Below the pieces are notes generated by a model, which searched no databases, was not told the DNA's origin, and worked only from the letters and a program-made list of their open reading frames with translations. From Paraglomus occultum (lineage: Eukaryota; Glomeromycota; Glomeromycetes; Paraglomerales; Paraglomeraceae), in NCBI GenBank assembly GCA_910592205.1, contig CAJVPJ010000752.1, forward strand, positions 1-17,534: 17,534 nt of DNA, read 5' to 3'. Made by a program: the position numbers and the translations under genes. Shown piece after piece: positions 10,444 to 17,534 of this stretch. How positions within the stretch are numbered: position 1 is the first letter of the stretch; each line of letters begins with the position of its first letter.

Positions 10444-10631
10444 TTGGGCTCTAGTGACTGCAACTCATTTACATATAGGCCATAGGGAATTACCGTTGTC
10501 GAATAGTTAGAAATCGAACTGTTATTTATATATTTATACATCTTGGGATAAAATATTCTATTATTACAGACTTGGGTGGCACATGATTATACACTATGAA
10601 CATGGATCGACAAAAATATCTTATCTCAAGT

Positions 10632-11737
10632 TTATTGTCTTGGCTGAGCTTCTGCCATTATTGCATCCAATGTCTTTGAAAACTGTTCTTCACACGTGTT
10701 AAACCATACCATATGTTCTTCTGTTGCATGCAGTTTTGCAAGTTTTATCAGTTCTTTTGACAACAAGTTGAAATCTCTTGCATATGCAATTACATTCTGA
10801 TGATTCTGGGGAGGGTACAAATTGCAACCGAGGTCGTCAATACAAGTTACAATAGCTGTCCCTTTTTCCAAAATATCATCTAACCACACATTGTTCTCAT
10901 TATTGATCTCTATAGACTGTATACACCTCTGAAGAGTTTTCTTCAACAACATTTTTGTCAGTTTAACCAATGTTATACATGATCCCGTCACTTTCTTCTC
11001 CGACTCTGTCATCTTCGAATCAGCTACCGCATTCCACTCATCATCCTCATCGGTCTCGCCAGTTCTTTCTTCTTTCTCTTCTTCCTCTTCCTCTTCTTCC
11101 GCTTGCGTTAGTAGTTCATTAAGCTCCTTGAAAGCATCATCCACAAGTTCATATGTATATTTCCACTTTTTCATAACTGCTTCTTTATTATCTCCAGGCA
11201 GCTTCTTAAACACTTCGCATGCTTGCCAGACAAGGCCAGTAGAAACCAAGTATCCTCCTTGACGAGTGGCTTCCAATTGAACGGGTGTTTCCAAGAAGCC
11301 ATTTGCCAATGCTGCCGATGATAATAAGATCTCTGCAGTACAAGATCGTACTTCGGATATCAGAGTCTTACCCAAGGATAGAGGAAGCGATTCAACAGTG
11401 CCAGTTATTCGAAACAATGTGTTCGCCATGTTATCGATTGTTAATAAAGCTGCATCCGTTGAACAGGGTGGTTTACATGATATAGTAAACTATATAGGTG
11501 ATGTAAAGATAATGTATTGAGCATGCTTGTTAAGGCAGTCTAGCGGATGCTAACGATGAAGAGGGTTACCCTCGTTGCGTTGTCCATTAATATAGTACCC
11601 AACTTGGAGAGTTCTTCTTTCACATTTTTATAGTCTACGTCTGCAGCTTTCAATGTTGGCTGCGTATTCATTTGCTTCAAATAGTCAAGAAGCATTTCAA
11701 CAAACGCTCGTAATTTGATCTGTACATCTGAAGTCAT
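10632..11737 (-). CDS. CCNDBP1-like: GCIP-domain protein, cyclin-D1-binding-protein-1-like
   Basis: Exons 11737-11570 and 11489-10632 with one 80-nt intron; predicted 341 aa (human CCNDBP1 is 360). Most of the protein is helical, as expected for the GCIP (Grap2 and cyclin-D-interacting) fold. Family hallmarks are FTISCKPPCSTDAALLTIDN across the exon junction and the following block near residues 97-150 (LGKTLISEV, then ALANGFLE and TGLVWQACE). In animals the protein is a nuclear/cytoplasmic regulator that binds D-type cyclins and HLH factors; the fungal role is largely unknown, so function here is inferred from family only. An acidic tract with eight consecutive Glu (187-194) lies mid-protein and extends to about 208. 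The polyadenylation-like AATAAA (10636-10631) overlaps the stop codon. The gene shares a 115-bp promoter gap with the ALKBH1-like gene. Confidence 0.85.
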
Positions 11738-11852
11738 TTTGTCTTGTCAACTGTTTTTTTTCCCCTTCCCCACCTTATTATTATATCCACGTGACATCAA
11801 TAATAATTAAAAGTCTGTTTCACACTCCTTTTTTTCCTTTTAATACTAATCC
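11738..11852. promoter_or_regulatory. Compact bidirectional promoter between the GCIP-like and ALKBH1-like genes
   Basis: Only 115 bp separate the two start codons. The palindrome CACGTG (11788-11793), followed by AC, is a typical bHLH E-box placed near the middle. It is flanked by two pyrimidine tracts on the plus strand, one at about 11752-11774 and one at about 11820-11840. No TATA box stands out. Shared control is inferred from spacing. Confidence 0.5.
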
Positions 11853-13384
11853 ATGAATCCTACAAAACAATACAAATCCAAGAGGCAAGAAAAGCTTGCA
11901 CGAAAACAGCTACAATCCCGCCTTGACAAATCCTCATTTGCCACCAAGACAGCATTTCGCGATGCAGAACGAAATTTCAAATCGAGATGCCCTCCGCCTG
12001 ATTTCACCAATGTTATTGATTTTTATAATACAGAAAATTGTAATGAAGAGATTAGAAGAGAGATTGTCGAAGTAGAATTAAGTTGTGATCTTGGAAATGA
12101 AAACAACTTATTTTTTGAGAAAAGTCAGAAAGCTTATTTAATAAAGAGCATTCCAGGTATCATTGATATTACTTTCTTCCCGATGTAGATTATCAAATCA
12201 TATCAAGACAATAATTTTAGGATGTTCTCGCGAAAAAAATTCGCCGGAAACAAAAATATCTGATCAGGATTTATCTTTATCCGAAATGCCTTTCCACCAA
12301 GTACCCAAAAGCGAATCATTGAGTGTTGTCTACGTGACGTTGCCAAATACCCTAACATTGGTAACCTCGATGTGCATTATATATTACCGAAAGATGGACT
12401 ATGGTCACTCCACGAACGCATATTCAAAAAGGAACTAGACCCTGATGACGAAGAATGTCGCGTTCCTCTTAAAGCACATGCTGATGCTTTAGATACCTTG
12501 TCGTCCCAATATCCAGCCTCGAGTAATAATGACGTGTCCTCCGATAGCGAAAGCTCCTTGCCAATTTCTGATATCTCGACCACTGCATCCGCTTCACCTC
12601 AATCGACTCGCAAGCCCTCTCCTCTGCCGTCACCCATTCTCCCACCAGACAAGCTAGTTCGCAAGTTACGTTGGATGACTGTCGGTTATCAGTATGACTG
12701 GCCCACGAAAATTTATCATTTTGACCGTCGATTTCCGGTCCCCTCTATTATTGCCGGATTGTCCAATGCAGTGGTGAAGGCGATTGAAGGAGTTGGGATA
12801 CCGGATGGAGGATTCGTGAATGAATACAAAGCAAGTGACTGGAAAGCTGAGGCAGGCTTGGTGAACTATTACCAATTGAAAGATAATCTTATGGCGCACG
12901 TAGATAAAAGTGAAGTCAATATGGATGCACCGTTGGTGTCTTTCAGGTGTGTTTAGTTTTCCAGGTGGGAGACAGTGACAATTTGATTTATGTATTGTTG
13001 CCTCGGGTCTAAGCGATCAGTCATTATTTTTTTCTAGTTTTGGTCATGCATGTATATTTCTCATCGGTGGCTCAACAAAGGATACTCCTCCAAAAGCCAT
13101 GTATTTACGTAGTGGTGATATTTCCATAATGTGTGGTCCCTGTCGGTCATCGTTTCATGGTTTGTTGTTTCTCGTTTGAAATAATCATAATGATATTGCT
13201 TTAATTTGACAGTGATTAATTTGTACGTATTTTATTGATAGGCGTACCGCGTATACTTGAAGGCACCCTACCTTTTTATCTTGAAAAAGATGGAGCTGAT
13301 CCTAGTTGGGATGTGTTTGCTGACTACATGAGCCAAACAAGAATCAACATTAATATAAGACAAGTTTTTAATATAAATAATTGA
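11853..13384 (+). CDS. ALKBH1: ALKBH1-like Fe(II)/2-oxoglutarate dioxygenase
   Basis: Exons: 11853-12156, 12268-12946, 13038-13159, 13242-13384; predicted 415 aa. The AlkB core is complete: iron ligands His312 and Asp314 (AHVDKSE) and His368 (SSFHGVPR), plus 2-oxoglutarate-binding Arg402 and Arg408 in RININIR. LRWMTVGYQYDW, GLVNYYQ and SFSFGHACIFLIGG follow the ALKBH1 pattern rather than ALKBH2/3 or bacterial AlkB. Family members oxidatively demethylate nucleic acids; tRNA m1A/m5C processing and DNA N6-methyladenine have been reported for ALKBH1, with mitochondrial and nuclear pools. A Ser/Pro-rich insert (about 180-230) is probably disordered. The N-terminus is strongly basic. Intron 1 uses the acceptor ending at 12267, because it yields GFIFIRNAFPPSTQKRI in phase; a better-looking acceptor ending at 12220 gives the wrong frame. 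AATAAA lies at 13411-13416. Confidence 0.93.
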
Positions 13385-14021
13385 AGGATTCAATTTATAA
13401 GGTATGCTGCAATAAAATAATTGATATCACTTTCATTTGTAAAAGATTAATTGATTACGCGTTAATAAAAATTTATTACTTTTTGCCTTTCTTTTTACGC
13501 ATCGTAATATATGTAAGTAAAAATATTCATCATGGATAGGTATATCATATTGGTGTAGTATGACAACTTAGCAGACAATTTACAGCATTCTCTATAGTTT
13601 GTGTATATGAAACTTTCCCCAATTTTGGACCCTATTTATATCATTACAAGAGTTGTCTCTAGTGTTATTATTTTATGTAATTATAAGTTTAATCTCTTGC
13701 CAACTCTGAGAATTGTCCTACAACATGGCTCTCCCAAGAGCATTTCTAAAATAGGAAACATGGGTTTGTCGCTTAATAGGAGTAAGGCTTATGTTTAAGA
13801 AGGCACACTAGTATTTTCTCTAGCAAAAAATCACGTCATGGAAAGGCGAATGCTGTTGTCTTCAATTTATCCAAGGCGACAAGCAAGTCGCAGAATTAAA
13901 CTAATGGGTAATTATACATGATATCAACGTGGTTTAAAATACACAAATATACCCGAGAATCTATTTATATAATCAACCTCCCCCCTTTTTTACAGGCGTA
14001 TTACTTTACGAGAGAAAATTC
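13385..14021. other. Tail-to-tail spacer between ALKBH1-like and quinone oxidoreductase genes
   Basis: 637 bp. It contains the ALKBH1-like 3' UTR with AATAAA at 13411, and the 3' UTR of the oxidoreductase on the other strand. The frames at 13601-13798 and 13918-14196 show no family similarity; the second overlaps the oxidoreductase last exon in antisense. No RNA gene or repeat is evident. Confidence 0.5.
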
Positions 14022-15231
14022 TTATGGTTCCAAAACTAATTTTCCAGATGTTTTGCGCCCCTCCAGATCCGAATGCGCTTGCTTTACCTCATTCAATTTG
14101 TACGTTTTATGGATTCTAATATCTACTTTCTGTGCTACAAGCAATGCAAAGAATTCTTCACAATATTTGCTAAACTCTTCCCTTGTAACAATATAATTGA
14201 ATAACGCAGGTCTTGCCAAAGTCACGTTCTTTTCAGATAGACGCAGCAGACTAAATGGGGGGGTGACTCCAGACGCATTTCCAAAAGAAACCATCCACCC
14301 AAGCCGTCTAAGTGAAGCGAGCGATGTATCAAAGGTATCTTTCCCGACACCATCATAGACCACGTTGACTCCTTCATTTGATGTTAAGGCTTTTACCTCC
14401 GAAAGCACGTCAGAAGTAGTATAATTTATCACATGATCGGCTCCTGCTCTCAAAGCTTTCTCAGCCTTTTCCTGCGTGGACACCGTCCCTATAACATTGG
14501 CACCCAAATACTTTGCAATTTGAGTCAATAGCAATCCAGTCCCTCCAGCAGCTGCGTGAACAAGAACCCAGTCCCCTTTCTTAATAGGATAGGCTTGTGT
14601 TACTAAAGTCCAAGCCGTCAATCCCTGTGCGATTATTGTATTAGTATAATATAATAACGTGTTGATGTTTTACACAGCTGTACTCACTTGAAGTAATGAC
14701 GCAGCTCCTAGTTTGAAATCCACATTTTCAGGTAATTTATATACATGGTTCGCACTCGTCACGGTATATTCCGCATAGCTTGAAGGACCTAAATAAGCGA
14801 CTCGATCTCCAGCTGCAATGTTTTCTACACCTTCACCTACTTGCTCGACAACTCCCGCACCTTCTCTACCCAAAATGGCGGGCAATGACACTTTATATAC
14901 GCCACTCCTTGTGAACAAACATTAATGCGGTATTTCGTGTTAATCGAAAATTCTTCCGCCGGTTTTACCGCATATAATAAACTTACCTTTGGTATATATC
15001 TATGAAATTAACCCCAATTGCATGATTCTTGATTAGTACTGTATTTGGCGATACAGTCGGACGGGGAACGTCAGTATATTGGAGCACCTCAACTCCTCCA
15101 ACATTCTGTATTTGAATGGCTTTCATTGTTGTCATTTTTGACGAGATGCTTCTTAGATAAATGGAAGACAGGAAAGTTTTTTGACTTCTTGAGAAATTCC
15201 TTGCGCACACAGAGAATGGATAAAGTCTCAT
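14022..15231 (-). CDS. ZTA1-like: Zeta-crystallin-like NADPH:quinone oxidoreductase (MDR superfamily)
   Basis: Exons in order: 15231-14987, 14907-14688, 14624-14022; introns 79 and 63 nt; predicted 355 aa, or 323 aa from the internal Met at 15135, which is the usual enzyme size. It reduces quinones or related electrophiles with NADPH, one electron at a time in zeta-crystallins. The GroES-like half contains NFIDIYQRSGVY and ILGREGAGVVEQVG; the Rossmann half contains VLVHAAAGGTG (A-x-x-G-G-x-G near 180-185), the dinucleotide loop. Zinc ligands are not seen, as expected for the quinone oxidoreductase branch. The first 32 residues have six Arg/Lys, no acidic residues and RSISS, like a mitochondrial presequence. 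A further in-frame ATG lies at 15294. It is divergent from the CoA-synthesis gene. Confidence 0.92.
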
Positions 15232-15423
15232 GCTGTTAAAGTTGCGGTGATACAAGATCTTGGTCTTAAACACTAAGACTAAAGTGTGCATCATTCACTA
15301 TCGGAGAAATTTCCTAATAATTCTTGTCCGTTTCCCGCGCATAATGACTGGATAGATTTCCTGCATCGTCCCCGTTTTAACGGATAATACAGCGAGAACA
15401 AAATAAAAATTTCTTGATGAAAA
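15232..15423. promoter_or_regulatory. Bidirectional promoter with an E2F/MBF-like site
   Basis: 192 bp lie between the oxidoreductase and phosphopantothenate-cysteine ligase starts. TTTCCCGCGC at 15331-15340 matches the E2F/MBF type of element (TTTSSCGC core) that often drives G1/S genes. A GC-richer patch continues to about 15380. If the alternative oxidoreductase start at 15294 is used, the gap shrinks to 129 bp. Function is inferred from motif and position. Confidence 0.45.
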
Positions 15424-16928
15424 ATGTCGAACAAAGGCCTTTTAGATTACGGGAATGGAGAAGTTATAAATCCAGACACATACTTTGAAAACCATAGCCC
15501 ACCAAAATCTCTCGGGGAAAATGAGCGCAGAGTTCGAGAATTCGTGTCAACCCATAGGAAAACTGGACGAAGAATTGTACTAATTACCGTAAGAGTGTCT
15601 TGGTATTGAATGAACTTTACCCGTTTTTATTCTTCGTAGCGGATTGTATACAAACATTTTCACCAACGTATGTTATAAAACTCAGAGCGGAGGTACTACA
15701 GTACCGCTAGAGAATCAGACAGTTCGCTTCATCGATAACTTTAGTGCTGGCACTCGCGGGGCCACTTCCGCTGAATATCCTTACGCAATTCTATAGGAAG
15801 ATTGATCATCTTTTTTCATCATTAATGTAATCGAGAATTCTTTAACTAAGAAAGTACACATATTTTCTAGAAGAAGGCTATGCAGTAGTATTCATGCACA
15901 GACAATTTAGTCTTCAACCTTTTGGTCGTCATTACCACAGCATCAGTGACTTTTTGGGTTTTTTGGGAGTAAATGACGATGGTTCTATAAGCGGTGAGTA
16001 TGCGTATTTGCTTATTGACACTTAGGGATTGAACAGATCACTTGAAAGTTTAAATCTTACATAGTGTATCCCCAATACGTTCCTAAGATGAAAAGCATTC
16101 TTGAGAAATATCAAAAAGTGAGTGCAATTATGACTAACACTTAGTATTGCTGCATGCCAGTAATGTACGAATGTAACAACTGAGGCAGACATATGTGTTA
16201 ATAATTTTGCTTAACTTTCTGCATTGTAGGTCAAGAAAGAAGGCACTTTGCTTATACTTGATTTCGTCACTGTCACTGACTATCTCTTTCTCCTGAGAAG
16301 TGTCTGCATGATTATGGAAACCTTGAAAGAAACGGCTATGTACTATCTGGCAGCGGCCGTCAGTGATTTCTTTATTCCAATGACGAGAATGGTAACTAAC
16401 ATGCAACCCGTTCGATGAAGATTTCTGTGTTGTTAAATTATATAAAAACTGTCCTTAATCAAGGTCGAGCATAAGATACAATCTGCTGGTGGTGGATTAA
16501 CGCTGACCATGGATCAAGTGCCAAAGTTTCTAAAACCGATGGTCACAAATTGGGTACCACGAGGGTTTATAGTTTCCTTCAAGGTCATTATTTTATTGTC
16601 GTTTCACATGCTAGCTTCTATTCCTATGCCACTCACAGTATGTATCTTTTTTTTTTTTTTGACAACTTCCTCAACACAGCTGGAAACCGATCCGGCGATT
16701 CTCGTATCAAAGTCCCGTCAAGCTCTCGTGCGCTATGGCCATCAAATTGTTATTGGTAACCTTCTCCAAACGCGGAAAACCGAAGTCGTACTCATTACTA
16801 AAAATGGTGAGGATACTTTTAAACTGAGCGGTGACGAGATACGGAATATAGAGATCGAAAGCAAATTTGTGCCCGAGCTTATCAAAAGGCATGACGAGTG
16901 GATACAACAAAATCATGAGCAGCAGTAG
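15424..16928 (+). CDS. CAB2/PPCS: Phosphopantothenate-cysteine ligase (CoA synthesis)
   Basis: Joins 4'-phosphopantothenate with cysteine, the second step from pantothenate to coenzyme A, in the cytosol. Exons: 15424-15588, 15686-15774, 15860-15993, 16065-16117, 16230-16391, 16464-16583, 16680-16928; predicted 323 aa (human PPCS 311). Family marks are [11 protein letters not shown] (residues 54-64), [20 protein letters not shown] (69-88), [13 protein letters not shown] (185-197), EHKIQS (203-208), FIVSFKLETDP (to about 246) and GNLLQTRK. It is the eukaryotic stand-alone ligase, not the bacterial CoaBC fusion. Intron 2 is AT-AC (U12-type). Intron 7 (16584-16679) is 96 nt, a multiple of three, without an in-frame stop. 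The gene converges on the carrier gene, 79 bp away. Confidence 0.94.
15775..15859 (+). other. AT-AC, U12-type (minor spliceosome) intron in the PPCS gene
   Basis: The 85-nt intron starts ATATCCTTA, the U12 AT-AC donor consensus, and ends AC after GAAAGTAC. TTCTTTAAC at 15838-15846 matches the U12 branch consensus TTCCTTRAY at all but one position; the branch A at 15844/15845 lies about 14-15 nt from the 3' end, in the normal U12 window. Splicing restores [13 protein letters not shown]. No GT-AG solution exists: the first GT after the exon comes beyond an in-frame TAG in the sequence that would have to be read. Sliding the border gives no other valid dinucleotide pair. Confidence 0.93.
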
Positions 16929-17007
16929 AAGCCTGTGAGGGCTGAAGTAGTGAAGTTTATAGAGTCGTTAGAAGCGATTATAAATTAGGATTCTATTGTG
17001 ACATAAT

Positions 17008-17522
17008 TTATTTAAAGTTAATCGATGTCAAATGGCGCGATAAAAGTTCCTAAAACAGAAGATCAATTGGTCATTTTACAAATTGTCGGAGGCTATTGCG
17101 TGAATCAAACACCAGAGATGCACTTACATATGTCAAAAATATTAACGCGCTTGATGGTGCACTCCTAGCGACAGTCATCCCACAACCTTTATAGAACGCT
17201 TTAATACCGTCAGCCTTGTACATTTGTCGCGCAATTTGAACTGACCCTTGCTTATCGAAAGCCTTTCCAGCTGCTTTCATCGATTCTTCTTCTGTCTGCA
17301 TGCGACTTTTGATGGAATCTACCGGAAATGTTAATAAATTATATGACATTCCTCCCATCGCTCCAGCAAACATAAGTTCCCCGGTACTAAGGCTATCCTT
17401 TGTGAGAGTCAGATTTTCGTTCGCTTGTTTTTTCTGTACCAAAAAGTAGCCTGATGTATATTCGTAAGCACCAAACCATACTGCTCCACCAAACGTTTCC
17501 CTTAAAAGCGTTCCCAAATGTC
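17008..17522 (-). CDS. ORT1-like: Mitochondrial carrier, ORT1/ARG13-like ornithine carrier (5' partial)
   Basis: Two 3' exons are in the window: 17522-17128 and 17049-17008, with a 78-nt intron; an acceptor ACACAG just before 17522 shows that the N-terminal exons lie outside. The 144 codons present hold the end of the second carrier repeat (LLRETFGGAVWFGAYEYTSG) and the whole third repeat with its signature FPVDSIKSRMQ (P-x-D-x-x-K-x-R). The last exon adds ELLSRHLTSINFK and then stops. RETFGGAVWFGAYE resembles fungal ARG13/ORT1 proteins, which exchange ornithine across the inner mitochondrial membrane for arginine synthesis. Related basic-amino-acid or carnitine carriers cannot be excluded without the first repeat. 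The unspliced frame continues from 17127 for about 19 codons before a stop, which could give an alternative C-terminus. Confidence 0.82.
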
Positions 17523-17534
17523 CTGTGTAAAAAC

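Noticed and set aside
11490-11569. U12-branch-like TGCCTTAAC inside the GCIP-like intron
   Set aside because: The donor is GTAACC, not GTATCCTT or ATATCCTT, and the motif is over 40 nt from the acceptor, too far for a U12 branch site. Treated as a U2 intron.
16392-16463. TCCTTAAT near the end of PPCS intron 6 as a second U12 intron
   Set aside because: It lies only about 6 nt from the acceptor, and the donor is GTAACTAAC; neither fits the minor class.
16509-16928. Continuous 139-codon frame as the uninterrupted PPCS 3' exon
   Set aside because: The middle 32 codons are apolar, lie between good GT and AG sites, and interrupt the conserved SFK-LETDP motif, so an intron fits better.
5460-17522. 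A metabolic gene cluster or novel multi-gene system
   Set aside because: Genes alternate strands and belong to unrelated housekeeping pathways; there is no shared pathway or defence, toxin or mobile-element signature.

Overview
The window looks like nuclear DNA of a fungus. It is AT-rich, genes sit on both strands, and nearly all are split by short spliceosomal introns (about 63-207 nt) with G|GT...AG borders and TACTAAT-like branch sites. The gene content (stand-alone URA4/PyrC-type dihydroorotase, ARG13/ORT1-like carrier, ACAA2-type thiolase) fits fungi. A clear AT-AC (U12-type) intron points to an early-diverging lineage that kept the minor spliceosome, for example Mucoromycota including Glomeromycotina. 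The exact taxon is inference. All exon models were built by hand from splice signals and protein-family similarity known from memory; no search was run.

Layout. 1-2585: no confidently identified gene; a repeat cluster lies near 880-1033 and unassigned exon-like stretches near 1445-2140. 2586-3620 (+): tubulin-folding cofactor B. 3621-5459: gene-poor spacer. 5460-7142 (+): mitochondrial-type 3-ketoacyl-CoA thiolase with an apparent 3-nt microexon. 7292-8684 (-): dihydroorotase with a GC-AG intron. 9230-10443 (+): Methyltransf_16 protein methyltransferase. 10632-11737 (-): GCIP/cyclin-D1-binding-protein-1-like protein. 11853-13384 (+): ALKBH1-like Fe(II)/2-oxoglutarate dioxygenase. 14022-15231 (-): zeta-crystallin-like quinone oxidoreductase with a possible presequence. 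15424-16928 (+): phosphopantothenate-cysteine ligase with an AT-AC intron. 17008-17522 (-): 3' part of a mitochondrial carrier, cut by the window edge.

From 5460 onward the genes alternate strands strictly. They meet tail to tail with gaps of 149, 188, 637 and 79 bp, or head to head with gaps of 545, 115 and 192 bp. The 115- and 192-bp gaps must hold both promoters and carry a CACGTG box and an E2F/MBF-like TTTCCCGCGC site.

The genes are housekeeping functions (tubulin folding, beta-oxidation/acetyl-CoA, pyrimidine and CoA synthesis, nucleic-acid demethylation, mitochondrial transport). I see no evidence that they form one pathway or a novel multi-gene system. The unusual biology lies in gene architecture: a minor-class intron, a GC-AG intron, a 3-nt exon that restores a thiolase signature, an in-frame stop-free intron, and alternative start or splice choices.
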